From positions 11,847,001 through 11,911,000 of the forward strand of contig JANTQA010000070.1 in assembly GCA_027625915.1 (NCBI GenBank): DNA of 64,000 nt. The letters are read 5' to 3'. The notes beneath the pieces were generated by a model that had not been told where the DNA came from, searched no databases, and saw only the letters and a program-made list of their open reading frames with translations. This document shows positions 1 to 11,576 of the stretch, in pieces. This DNA comes from Anaeramoeba flamelloides. Lineage: Eukaryota > Metamonada > Anaeramoebidae. How positions within the stretch are numbered: position 1 is the first letter of the stretch; each line of letters begins with the position of its first letter. The translations under genes and the position numbers were made by a program.

Positions 1-1377
1 TTTAAAATTCCCATTTTTTTATGATTCAAAAATTCATTTGTAAACTTTGTGTATTCTTTTTGCTCAATATCTATGAAAAAAATACCAATGTATGGAAAAT
101 TTTATTTTTAATTTTAATTTTTTTAAAGTCTTTTTATTTTTTTAAAGATCAAAGAACTTTATCAATCTACTTTAACCAAATCTTCTTCCATAAATAATAA
201 TCATTTTTTCAAAGATCCATGACTTTTATCTCTCCACTGAAATCAAATATTCTTAATCTAACCAAAAAAAAATTAATAATTTTATTTTTAACAATAAAAA
301 CGTATTTTTGGATCAAAATATCTTTTTTTGAAGGGTGAAATGTGGATACTTTTCCAACAATTACAACACTCTACAAGATAATTAATTTATTTTCGAACTA
401 AAAATCTTCTTGTTTTTAATAAATTCAAAAGTATAAATTTTTGAATATATCTTGTGGAAGTATTTTGAAATTAGTAAAGAATCAAAATGTCCGAATTTGC
501 TTATGAGAAATAAAAATCTAAAAGGTATTTAAATTTCAAATTCTGGAATCTGTGATTTCTGTGATTTTTTTTTCAAAAAGAAAGAGAATATAACTTTCTT
601 TTAAACTTTTTGGATCAAAGAATATTCAAAGAACTTGTTTTTTATTTTTATTTGTTTTCAAGTTTGGTTTGTCATGGTAAACAAACTTGTTAAAAGAATG
701 ATAAAAAAATTTTTTTTTCTTATTTAAACTTCTGAAAACATTTTCAAAGACTAATTTTTGTAGATCTTCATTACTTTTTCAAATTTAATGTTTCTGAATT
801 CAAGTTGATTTATTAAAAACATTTTGTTAATTCTTTCATAAAAAAAAATGAATTAAATTTCTTAATACAATTTTCCGAGAATTTTGAAAATGAAGTGTGT
901 GGTAATTTGAGATGGCCATTATTAAAAAAATGCTAAACTTGAAAAAAAGTTCACAATTTTTTTAATTTGGAACACTAACAGAACCTGAAAATTTAAACTA
1001 AGATCAATTGAAAAAAACAAATTAATAAAAAACAAATTCAAATGGTTTATTGCTTTTGAAAATTAGAGTCATTAAAACAAATTTTCAAAATTCAATTTAA
1101 CAAATAGACTTTATAATTAAATAAACTCTTTTTATGGTTCTCCCAACCAAAGAAATAAATAAGAAAAAAAATTTCTTTATTGACCACAAAAAATCTGATG
1201 ACTTTAACAAAGCCTTCAACTCTACCCAATCTTTCCTCTTAAAAAGTGTGGGAAGTTTTTGAAAGTATTGGAAAGGTTTTGAAATTGTATGAAAGTTTGA
1301 AAAGGCTGAAAGCTTGTAAAATCATGAGATTTTTTGTAGTGTTTATTTCCCGAAATGAAAAAACAAGTACAAATAAA
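1..1377. other. Gene-poor AT-rich stretch
   Basis: I see no convincing coding segment on either strand. The sequence is AT-rich with short A and T runs. It ends immediately downstream of the SAP30-like gene, so it should include that gene's 3' end on the minus strand. Confidence 0.5.
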
Positions 1378-1621
1378 TTAATACTCTTTCGAAAAATTTA
1401 AAAAGTCTTTGATCACTTTTTCTTCGTTGATTGTTTGCTTCAGAAATTTTGCAAGAATTAACTGTGAAAGTTCTTGTACGTCTTGTGTTTCTTGGTTGAT
1501 TTGAAAGTGTTGTTTGATTTCAAGCAAAGTTTCATAGCTTAATTTTGAAAAATCTACAATTGGGTTCTTTTTGCGAACTACATGAGTCCTTTGTTTTTTC
1601 TTCAGATTTGTACGAACTCTC
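1378..1621 (-). CDS. SAP30-like Sin3-binding protein, exon 2
   Basis: Last exon of a small gene. It encodes a basic linker followed by a helical domain that includes VDFSKLSYETLLEIKQHF, a Gln/Asp spacer, LSQLILAKFLKQT and then NEEKVIKDFLNF before the TAA stop. This order matches the SAP30 C-terminal Sin3-binding domain, which in animals and yeast bridges the Sin3 scaffold and a histone deacetylase in the nucleus. The exon starts after an AG at 1622-1623 and its first base completes a Lys codon left in phase 2 by exon 1, so both exons join in one frame (about 104 residues). The animal SAP30 N-terminal zinc finger is absent, so the protein is shorter than SAP30 and closer to its C-terminal half. 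The family call rests on motif recognition; a different short helical domain remains possible. Confidence 0.72.
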
Positions 1622-1945
1622 CTATATTGGCCAAGTTGGAATATAGTTTTGTACCGAATTGTGTTAGATTATCAAAAAGAAATAATGTTGGTTTGAATAA
1701 ATTTGGGTTCGATCAAAACAAAAGTTTTTAGAAAATCAAAACCCAAAAAAAAAAAAAAAAAACAAAAACAAAAGAAAAGGACAACAAAAGTTAAGGGTTA
1801 AATCCGTAAAAAAATTAGTCGTACAAAAGTGTGAAGAATTTCGAAACCCAAAAATAAAAAAAAAAAGAAAATTTTTATTGGGTTTGGAAAATGGAAAATT
1901 TTTTTTGAAAAAGAGTGGTTTTAAAAAAAATCAAAAATACAATAC
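1622..1945 (-). other. Intron of the SAP30-like gene
   Basis: 324-bp intron with a GTATTG donor and a TATAG acceptor on the minus strand. The phase is 2 on both sides, which supports the join. It carries A-runs and T-runs typical of introns in this window. Confidence 0.7.
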
Positions 1946-2016
1946 TTGTTGTTGTTTTTTGCTTTGTGTTTAACGTGTTTTGCTCTTTTACTTCTTGTTC
2001 TTGTTTTTGGAGGCAT
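1946..2016 (-). CDS. SAP30-like protein, exon 1 (basic N-terminus)
   Basis: The ATG at 2014-2016 opens a 71-base exon encoding MPPKTRTRSKRAKHVKHKAK and an Asn run, a strongly basic segment that could serve as a nuclear localisation signal. The exon ends with two bases of a codon immediately before a GTATTG donor. Joined to exon 2 it yields a frame of about 104 codons with no stop. It is too short to stand out alone and is supported mainly by the exact phase match with exon 2. Confidence 0.68.
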
Positions 2017-2480
2017 TAAATCCAAATTGGTAGAAAAAAATGAAAATTAATTGAAAAAAAATGAAGATTATGGTTTTAAGGTTGAATTCTTGACAATATC
2101 TGAAAAGTAAGTAATTAACCTGGTGATCTCTACAGTCTTGAGTAGTAGTGTTGAGAATCAATAAATTATTTTTAAGGGATTAGTGTACGGAGGAAAATGA
2201 GGAGTCAATATTAAAACTTATTCAAAAATTATTACTACAATTTGAAATAGAAAAATAAAGTTAAAATCTATTTACTATAATACACAACTTACATTTTAAG
2301 TTATTTTCAGAAACTGGATTATTGCTTTTATAATTTTGATCAAAACTACATTGGTGTAAATAACCTGTGTTTTTTATTTTAATCTCTTACTAAAATTTAA
2401 CTCATGCAAAAAATATTGGCTGACTGTAGAAATAGAAGAAACAAATCAATGGGATGAAAACAGTATATAAACAAGAAATA
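2017..2480. other. Upstream region of the SAP30-like gene
   Basis: No coding segment is seen. The region is AT-rich and should contain the minus-strand promoter of the SAP30-like gene. It ends where repeat family B begins. Confidence 0.4.
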
Positions 2481-2826
2481 GGGTTCTTTAAATAAAAATT
2501 GAAAAAGAATTATGAAGATATGGAAAGATTAAAATGTAATTTTTTTACAAAAAAAAGAGCGAAATTTCATTTTTTAAAATTTTATTTAAAAATTATTTAA
2601 TCTCAGAAATTTTGTAAATATGATAAAATTTTTGAAATAAAAGCATTTAATATTATCAAACCATTTTGATCAATCAAAGATCTAACCTTTAAAGTCAATT
2701 TGGATCTGAACCAAGAATATATATTTAACTTCTGGTCTTCAGTTACCCAAGTCAAAAAAAAAAACACGAGTTAAATTTTGGTAATGGATTTAAGGTTTTC
2801 AACAGGGGTTATTTTCACCACTGTAA
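2481..2826 (+). repeat. Dispersed repeat family B, copy 1
   Basis: This roughly 350-bp segment resembles 13144-13497 along its whole length. Both begin with GGTTCTTTAAATAAA, share a GAAGAT-rich stretch, a central TTTGAAATAAAA block and a 3' part with CCGAACCAAG- or CTGAACCAAG-like and GTTAAATTTT blocks, and end in a CACCACT motif. By eye the identity is about 70 percent. No terminal inverted repeat was found. The copy runs directly into family A copy 1. Confidence 0.6.
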
Positions 2827-2829
2827 ATA

Positions 2830-3346
2830 CCAAAATTTTGGACACAGTTTAAACAGTTGAAAGAATAACATTACTACACATTTTAAATTTAATTTGGTAA
2901 TAATTTTGATTTTACAAACGATTCCATTTTTCCTCTTTTTTGTTTTGTTTTCTTTTCCTTTTTTCCAGTTGTTTAATCTGTTTTATTAGATATGGAATTT
3001 TTTTTTGATGGTTGATAGAAGGCTAGTTTGAAATTTTGTTAGTTTGAAAAAATTTATACAATTAGTTGATGGTGTCTTTCATTTAATCGATCAACAACTA
3101 TTAGTGAAATTTCAACAACTTTAGAATATAATTTTTTGTGAGGCTCGTTTCATTATTTTGGACAAAAAATGATTTTTATTTTTATGTTTTAGATTTTTTT
3201 ATCTTTTATTTGGATAAAAATAATTACTTATAAAAATAATAATAATATCTAACATAAATATAGTTTTATATGAGGTTTGGAAAAATACAATAAATTAGGG
3301 GTTTTTTTCCTATTTTTGATTTTGATTTGTATACAAATTTTTGGAA
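2830..3346 (+). repeat. Family A inverted-repeat element, copy 1
   Basis: About 517 bp, beginning CCAAAATTTTGGACACAG and ending with an inverted counterpart ACAAATTTTTGGAA. The interior matches copy 2 at 43761-44594, sharing a TTGATAGAAGG block, a GATGGT.TCT block and ATTGGATAAAA-like sequence near the end. The layout suggests a non-autonomous DNA transposon (MITE-like). No open frame of note lies inside. Confidence 0.65.
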
Positions 3347-4763
3347 TGGGGTTGATTTTTCTCATTTTTGAACAGTTCAAAATTCAACATATTTTCAAAT
3401 TCCTAATTTCCCTAAAGAAGAAAGAAATCTTGTTTTTTGTGAAGAAATGATACGAAAATGAATTTCAAGTTTAAAAATATACTTTTTATTTTAAAAAATA
3501 GACACCACTTTTAAACCATGTTGTTCTAATCTAACAATTCACTTCTGATTAATTTCAATTCAAAAAAGTTTCTTCAAGAATTTTTTTTTCTCTATTTGTG
3601 TAACCCATATTAAAGAACCGTTAACCTGTAAAAAAATTCTAATCCGTGTTTTTTTAGGCTGGGGTATATGAAAATGGGAATGTATGTTTCCATACTTGAT
3701 TTAGTATCAAAATTACTTTCACCATTAAACAAATAAGTTTCAAAAATTGTCACTCATAAAAAAAAATATATTTTCCAATTAATATGATCAAATAATTTTT
3801 TAACAAACCAAATAATTGGTTTCCTATTTGAAAGATATTCATCATATTTAAAAAGCTTTTAAAATATAATTAAATGACCTCTTAAATGTAAAGAAAAAAT
3901 TTTTCAATTTTTTTACTATTAAATCAAAAAAAATCTTACTTTACAATTGAATTTTTTAACTTAAAGTGTTAAATATCTTTAAAAAGAATTATTTAATAAA
4001 AGATCTTTTATTAACCAAAAGTGTTTATTATAATGGAAGTTTTTAAAATGGGTCAAATTAGCAAATATTGAATTTTTATATGAAAAAATTTTTTCATAAT
4101 CTTGGTATCAAATCCAAAAATTCAAACAAAGAAATTCAATAATTTTGATTTGAGATTAATTGGAAAGGGGGTCTAATGAAAAACTTTAATATTAAAAATA
4201 AGGAAAAAGGTGGTTTACTAACTTTTTTTCTATTGACTTTAATCCAAACTATATATTGTAAAATTATCTTGTTTATTTTATATTGATTTCTTAAAATCAA
4301 TAATTGGGTTTATAAAAACAAAATTTAACAATGAACAATTTTTAATTGTGAAATTTGATAAAAAATAAAATAATTTTTTTTTAATATTAATTACAATAGA
4401 TTTTTTAAAGTCCATTTAAACCAGGTATCACTAATATGATTTACAAGCAATTACAATATACTCTAATTATAAATAATACTGTAGTGAAGTTAACTGCTGA
4501 AAGGCTCAAAAATATGTATATTATTAGTTAGGAATAATAAAATTGGTGATTCTTTTGCAAAATATTAAGGAATCTTTAATTTTGATCATTTTTTTTTCAA
4601 CTTTTCTCTTGTAAAAATTTTATTTTTCCAAAAATTAAAAACAAATAAGTAAAGGAAAAGATCTTTAAAAGACAAATTAACGTATTTAAAGAAAGTAACA
4701 CCAGACCAACCATTTTTTTTCGTTTTATCCTTTCAATTTTGGGAGAATTTGTGGCCAATGGTC
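3347..4763. other. AT-rich stretch without visible genes
   Basis: No coding exon was recognised on either strand. It holds only A/T runs and weak partial similarities to the repeats elsewhere in the window. Confidence 0.45.
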
Positions 4764-5368
4764 AAGACCACAAACGCAAAGAGGTTCAGTAATTATTGTA
4801 CTGAAGTTATGATTGGTTTGTAATTCCAATTACTTATTGGGATTCCAACACTTAAAACAGAAGAAAAGGAGGAAACTAAGGAAGATTTGGAAACACAGTG
4901 TCTGTTATAAATTATTAAAAAAAACCGTTCTCTGATGTTAGTATTGAAGAAATAATAGGTGATGAAGACAAATACATTCAAAAAACAATTTGGTCTTCGA
5001 GAGGGTTCAAATTTCAACGAGTGTTGGAGATAAAGGTACTAAAATAAAAAAAAATTAAAAAAATTTTGTTGAAAAAAAAAAAATAAAGTAAGAACATCAC
5101 TTGCTACTTTAAATTGGAACTATCGGAAGTTAAATAAAAACAAAAATTCTGAGATTCACCCAACACTTGTAAAATCATTAGTGAATCAGAATTCTTTTTA
5201 TTTGAGTTAACATATAATTGTTATTATTGAGCATCGTTTTTTTTCTTTATCTATTTCTTCTTCCTTTTCTTTTTTTTTTACGTTTTGAATCCCAATAAGT
5301 AATTAGAATTACAAACCAATCATAACTTCAGTACAATAATTACCAAACCTCTTTGCTTTTGTGGTCTT
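4764..5368. mobile_element. 605-bp element with 82-bp terminal inverted repeats
   Basis: Positions 4764-4845 and 5287-5368 are reverse complements of each other at about 78 of 82 positions. The outer ends read AAGACCACAAACGCAAAGAG on the left and the near-identical AAGACCACAAAAGCAAAGAG on the right (reverse strand). The interior (about 440 bp) carries no recognisable transposase; the short frame at 4793-5017 on the minus strand overlaps an arm and is not a gene. This is the structure of a MITE or other non-autonomous terminal-inverted-repeat transposon. No target-site duplication is clear. Confidence 0.8.
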
Positions 5369-5926
5369 TAATACAAAAAAAAATTCTTAATAAGCAAACA
5401 ATAAAAAATGTCGGTACACCCATATCGATTTAAATACGTTAATTCCCCCTTTAAGAAACAAATTTCTTAAAAAGATCTTTGAAAGATGAAGAACAAAATA
5501 CAAATTGTTTTCCAAAACAAAAGAAATTGAAGTGAATAAAATTCATCACAGAAATAACTTCTAGAATTAAGAACAAGTTCAAGTAAAAAAAAAATACAAT
5601 AAAACTCACCAATATTTTAAAAAAGAAAAGATTTAAATAAATACGAACAAGAAGAAAAAACAAACAAGGGTTATATTTTTATTACATTTTTCATGATGTT
5701 TGTGTAATTATTTTGGATATCTACAAATAATTCACCTTATTCTATACTGTTTGTCCCCATAATATCACATTCTGTCAAGTCTTTCCAAAATAACAACGAA
5801 ACCCCACTGTTATACCTCTAAGGTTGTTTCTTCACTAAGGTCTCTAAAATAGCAGGTTATTTTGCCACTGATAATTAAATCTAATGTGAATTGTTTTGAC
5901 AAACATAGAAAAATTATTAAACGAAA
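5369..5926. other. AT-rich spacer
   Basis: No supported gene. Short open frames on the minus strand here are rich in Phe, Leu and Lys and look like A/T-run translation rather than coding sequence. Confidence 0.4.
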
Positions 5927-6441
5927 TTTCAAAATTTTACACATAACTAAAAGGGTTTTAAAGAATAAAAATACAAGATTTTTATTCAATTTGGAAATAA
6001 TTTTGGTTTTTCCAACTATTTTAATCATTTTTCTTTTCTGTGTTTTGTTTTGATTTCCTTTTTTCCAATTACTTAATTTATTTCGCTTGATCTGAAATTT
6101 TTTTTTCAATGATTGATAGACAATTATATTTGAGTTCAGTTAACTAGAAAAACACATTCAATTTTAGTTGATGGTATCTAATCTAGATGATTCATGATAA
6201 ACATTTTTGGAAAAATTTCTACAAATTTTACCAATACAATTTATTTTTATGCTCATTTCATCATTTTGTATTAAGATTTTTATTTTTTTCGTTTGACTTT
6301 TTTTTTCTTTTATTTTGGATAAACAGGTTTACATATAAAAACATTAATAATTTGTTAACTTTAACGTGATTTAATATTAAGTTTTATAAAATATAAAAAA
6401 TTGTATTTTTTTTTTTTTTTGCCTATTTTTAATTTTTGGAA
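5927..6441 (+). repeat. Family A element, copy 4 (diverged)
   Basis: About 515 bp with the same order of blocks as copies 1 and 2: a start resembling CAAAATTTTACACA, the AATTTGGAAATAATTTTG block, a TTGATAGACA block, GTTGATGGTATCT, an ACCAATACA site and a terminal AATTTTTGGAA. Ends are eroded relative to copy 2. It lies just downstream of the TFIIIC gene's stop codon. Confidence 0.6.
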
Positions 6442-6515
6442 TTGAGTTTATATTCAAAAGAAAATTTATAAAATTATTGGTTAATTGATAAGTGTTGCTG
6501 AATAATATTGGTTCA

Positions 6516-7303
6516 TTATTTAAATATTTTTAATCTAAAATAATGATAAATATTTTTTTGGGGGGTTAAATAATAAAAATAATTTGTATTATTTTGATTA
6601 TTAGTTGTAAAAAATGGATTTTGATTGATCATAATTTTGTTTAAAATTAAAAAGCCTTGCTTTTCTAGAATATTAACTAAAAATAATATTTCTTTTTCTT
6701 CCAAATATATTAATATATCTTCGATTTCAGATAATAAAATTCCTGGTTTTTTTAATAGAATATAAATAATTTTATTTTGATAATGTTTTATTAATTTCAT
6801 ATTTATTTGAAATTCGATATTTATATTTTGATCTTTTTTTTTATTGAAATTTCCATTTCCATTTCCATTTTCTTTTTGTGGAAGTTTTAAAAACATTTTT
6901 GGAATTTGTTTAAATAATTGATTATGGTTATTTTCTTTATTATTCATCAAGAATAAATAAAGAAATTCCAATTCTCCTATTAATTTAAGTCCTTTCAAAA
7001 TCTCTATGAATTGAAAATATAAATATTTATTTTTCTTTAAATTTAATAATTTTATTAATTTATTTTGAAATTTTTGAAGATTGAATTTGTTATCATTATT
7101 ATCATGTAATTTTGTAATATATTTATTAATCAGATTTAATTGATTTTTGTTTAAATTGGTTATTGATTGACTTTTTAACAAATCATTATTTTTTAAAAAG
7201 GATTGAAAATTATTTGGAATATCAAAAAAATTAAGAAAATCATTTTCACCACAGTAATCATTATCATTTAAGATTAAATTATCATCATCATCATTATTAT
7301 TAA

Positions 7304-7355
<52 letters not shown>

Positions 7356-10300
7356 ATTATTAATATCATTATTATTATTATTATCATTTTTATTTTTATC
7401 TTTATTAACATTCCCATTATGATCATTATAATTATCATTTGAATTATTAAAAAAATATTTAATTACTGCATAATTATTCACTTTGAGGTTTTGTAAATAT
7501 ATTTTACAGTTATTAATTAAAAGATTAAACATAATCGAATAAAATAAATAAATTGAATGATGGATGTTTATTTTTTCGTCATATGAAAAATTTAATAATT
7601 CAATTTTTAAAATTATCGATCTATTTTCAATTTTTAAATACTTTTCAAATTGAAAAGATTTCAAAAATGTTTTTGATATATTTTTTTCAAAATTTGAAAT
7701 CCAATATAATTTTCGAAATATTGGATATGTTTGTTTATCCTTATTTTCAAATTGTTTAATATATTTCCCCTTTTCCCAACAATTAAATAAATTTTCAATA
7801 TCATGTGTTTTATAGGGCTTTAAAATATTATAAATCAATTTTTTATCAAAATAATTATTTTTTTTAATACAACAAATCATTTTTAAAATTGGAAATAATT
7901 TTTCAGTTGATGTTGATGTTGATGTTGATGTTGTTACTGATGTTACTGTTGGTGTTGTTTCTGTTGCTGTTGTTACTGTTGTTGATGATGCTGATTCAAA
8001 ATTTGAAAATTTATTTTGTTCATTATTAATATTTAAAAAGTGATTAGTCCATTTATTAAGAGAAAAATGTTTCCCGTTTGGTATTATTAATTTTTCTTTT
8101 TGTAATGAAATAAAATAAAAACTTGGAATAATTATAAAATTTTTTTTAAAATTATATAAAAAATTATTTTGATTAAAAAACTGGATATATTTTTTCTTTT
8201 TTATTTGTATTTTATTTTTTCTTTGGATTAGTTGTTTTTTTGTTTTAAATCTCCAATCGCATATTAAATTACATAATTTTTCTTTATATTTTTTTGTTTT
8301 CCAAATGCCTTTAATTATTTTTTCAATTTGAATTTGATCAATTCCCAAAACTGTCTGGATGATTTCCCAATCAATTTCTTTTAAGATTTTACCAAAGTTA
8401 AATTTTTTTAAACGAGATAAAAAAATGGAAATGCATTGGATAATAACATCATATCTAAAATATCTTAAATCCTTTTGATTATGTATATTAACTCCTTTAT
8501 AAATTATTGGGTTATAAATAAATAATAAAGAGTAATTAGTAAATAGTAAATTTTTATCAACTATTTTTTTTCTAAGAATTGAATTTGAGATTGAAGAAAA
8601 TAATTTTAAGATTAAAAAAACTCTATCGTTTGAAAATTTGGAATCATAATGGAATGGAAAGATATCGTCAAGAAATTTTAAATTGAATTTTAATAAATTA
8701 TCAAAAATAGAGAATACAATGCTTTTAAATTTCACATTATCATTATCATCATTGTCCGTGGTATTATCAATGTTATATCTGTTTACATTATTACTGTCGC
8801 TGGTATTGTTCTTTAAATTATTCTGAAGGGTCCTATTATTTTGATTATTTATTCTTTTTTTTTTTGAAATTTTGTGGATGTTTTTTTGATTTTCATGAAA
8901 AAATGAAATTTTTCTTCCAAATAAAAACATTATAGATTGTGATCTTTTTTTATAATAATTAAAAATTTGGGTTTTTGTTAAACCAAACTTTTTAGCTATA
9001 TTATAACACAAATTATCAGTTAATTTTTGATTTGATTGAAATTCTATTTTTATTAATTGTTTTTTTTTATTATTAAAAATTGGATATTTATCCCAAATAT
9101 TATTATTTAAAAATGATTTTGGAAATATTTTTACTTTTTTTCTTTTATTTGTATTCACATTTTTTTTTTCATAAAGAATATCATTATCATTATCATTATC
9201 ATAATCATAATCATTTTCTATTTTCATTTCAGTTATTTTTCTTTTTCTATTCTTTTTATTTATTTCATTTTCCTCTTTTTTTAATTCTATCTTCTTTTTA
9301 TAGAATTGCATTAAATTCATCCAATAATTTTTTAAATCTTCCTTTTTAAGAAAATTATAAATTTTATTATTGTCAAATTGTGATTTTTCATTATTTGAAA
9401 ATTGTGAAATAATTAATTTAGTATCCCAATTTTTATTTTGAAACTGGAAATTAATTAATCCAAAATAATATAAAATATAAATTATTTCCCAAAATTGCCA
9501 TTGTTGGTATTTACAAAGGGTTTGTGCTTGTTTTTTTTTCGGTAAATTATTAATTTTATATTTGTAAAGTTTTTTTAATTTATCAGAATTAATGTAACAT
9601 CGGTACCCAATTATTTGAAAAAATTTTTTCATTGTAAGATTATTGATAAATTCCTCAATATTTATAGTGTAATTTGGTTTAATGGTTTTTCCTTTTTTTA
9701 TTTTGTTGGTATTATTATCGGGATTATTGTTGTTGTTGTTTGGACTTTGATTTTCTAAAATATAGTTGATTAATTCATAATGTAATTTAAGTGATCTTAA
9801 TCCAATTCCAAACAGATGTCCATTCGAAATTAAACATTTTCTAATTATTCTTTTATTTTCTCCTTTAATTTTATTTTTAAGTAATTTCTTTTTTTTTTTT
9901 TTAGAAAGTTCAAATAGCTTTTCTTTAATTTCTTTATTTGTTATATTTAAACAGGTGAGAAATAATTCATCATAAATGATCTCATATTTAATGTTTTTTT
10001 CATCTTTTTCATTTTTATTTTGGTTTAATTGAAATATTTTTAATTTTTTTTTTTTTTGTAATTCGTTAATATTTTTAATAATTTCTATTTTTGAAATTGT
10101 TTTTTTTTTGAAACGATAATAATTTTTTATAAATTGAAATAATCCATTTGAAGTAATTATTCTATTTTTTGAAAGATATTTGAATATTAATTTTTGAATT
10201 TCATTAGATTTAACTGTATTGTTTTCCTTTTCTTTTTCCTTTCTCTTTTCCTTTTTTTCCCCTTTGATCTTTTTATCCTTCTTTAAAAGAGATTTTTTAT

Positions 10301-10463
10301 TTTTGCTTTCTTGTAGTTGTTTAAAAATTGTTTTATTTGGTGAAATTAACCATATACTTTTTGGAATTGTTTGTTTTTTTAAAATAATCAATTTCTTTGA
10401 TTTAAATTCGTTAATATACCTAATGGTTTCGCTATTTTTTAACTGGAATAAATGGCATATTTC
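6516..10463 (-). CDS. TFIIIC largest subunit (B-block binding), main 3' exon
   Basis: Long terminal exon of about 1,315 codons. TFIIIC recognises box B of tRNA genes and recruits TFIIIB and Pol III in the nucleus. The exon opens at an AG acceptor (10464-10465) inside a winged helix reading EICHLFQLKNSETIRYINEF. It continues with a second winged-helix region, then NGHLFGIGLRSLKLHYELIN, and later TMKKFFQIIGYRCY, YQQWQFWEIIYILYYFGLI and LKNYWMNLMQFY, which follow the order of human GTF3C1 (LPLSIFIQ.., [30 protein letters not shown]). The extreme C-terminus has LLKKPGILLSEIEDIL, like the last winged helix of yeast TFC3. Asn, Thr/Ser and Asp tracts are inserted between conserved blocks. No ATG fits the 5' end, which is an internal exon. 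Earlier exons lie at 13.8-16.1 kb. I am confident of the family. Confidence 0.85.
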
Positions 10464-10465
10464 CT

Positions 10466-11289
10466 AATATATTAAAAAAATATTAAATTTAAAAAAAAAA
10501 AATAATAATAAAGAGTTTTAGATTAAAAAAAAAATGAAACGAAATAATTTCAAGCAATATTTTAAATAATTATATTCTTTTAAAAAATTAATTTAATAAA
10601 TCTCTTTTGTGTGTGTTTAGGAGATATCTCAAATAATCAAGCAAAAAAAAATCATTTCTATTTCCAATCATTAAAATTATCAATTCCATGTCATCTACTG
10701 AATTTTAATGATTATATAAATTGATAATACATTATTTACGATACATTAGTTTCAAATTGTTCAAAATGGCAAAACAATTAAAAAAAAAAAAAAAAAAAAA
10801 GCTAAAAGAGATTAATTTTTAACGAAAATTAAATTTCAAAAAAGTATAAATTGATAAAAAATTTTTTTAGAATATTTTGGTTTGGTCGTGAATCATTTTT
10901 CATTAAGATAATTTATCATAACTAAAAAAAAAAGAGGAATTTTTTTAGAATTTGGTTAAAATAATTGTATTAATTTTTTTAAAAACAAAATAATGATAGT
11001 GGAGCAAGATAATATTAAATTCATCTTGGTGTTCAATAGCAAAATTTCATTTGTTTGTAGTTAAGCATTAAGTGTTTTTATTGTGGAAATGTCGCAGCTT
11101 ATTTAAAAAGGGAAGTTTACTCTTTTCAAACAAAAAAATATTTCTATATTTTTTAAAGTTTACAAGTTTTATTTTTTTATTTTTTACTTTTTCCAAATTT
11201 CCCTTCTTAAGTTGCTTGGGCTCTATGTTCCTTCTCTTTTTGTTTTTTTAGGTGTTTGGGAAAGGTAAAAAGTATAAAAAATCATTATA
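10466..11289. other. TFIIIC gene intronic region, part 1
   Basis: Region between the main 3' exon and the upstream exons. In animal GTF3C1 roughly 100 residues separate the winged helices encoded on the two sides, so one or more short exons should lie between 10.47 and 13.75 kb on the minus strand. I could not place them. The phase also demands one, because the candidate upstream exon ends in phase 2 while the main exon starts in phase 0. Confidence 0.4.
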
Positions 11290-11519
11290 AGAATTGGTTG
11301 ATCTGATCGTGACTAACCCAACCAAACTTGTTCATGATCAGATCTTCGACGAGGACTTATGCAACTGAACTGAAGCCAACGAATGCGATCTGAAACCAAC
11401 CAAAGTGAACCGAATTGAACTTTCCGTACTATCTGTCGAGTCGTTACTTGGACTGGGTTTTTGCTGTCGAGTCGGTATCTTGTACTGGGATTTTGCGAAA
11501 ACAAGATTTGGGAAACTTA

Positions 11520-11573
<54 letters not shown>
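11290..11573 (+). mobile_element. Poly(A)-tailed, GC-richer insert (SINE-like candidate)
   Basis: About 230 bp of clearly higher GC than its surroundings, ending in an uninterrupted run of about 53 A at 11521-11573. Near its 3' end are two diverged tandem units, each starting CTGTCGAGTCG and ending near ACTGGG.TTTTG. A compositionally foreign segment with a long A tail inside an intron fits a retroposed sequence. No clear box A/box B pair and no confident target-site duplication were seen, so the class is open. Short open frames on both strands over the A run are not genes. Confidence 0.45.

Positions 11574-11576
<3 letters not shown>

Noticed and set aside
4793-5017. 74-codon minus-strand frame
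   Set aside because: Lies in and beside an arm of the 605-bp inverted-repeat element; no transposase motif.
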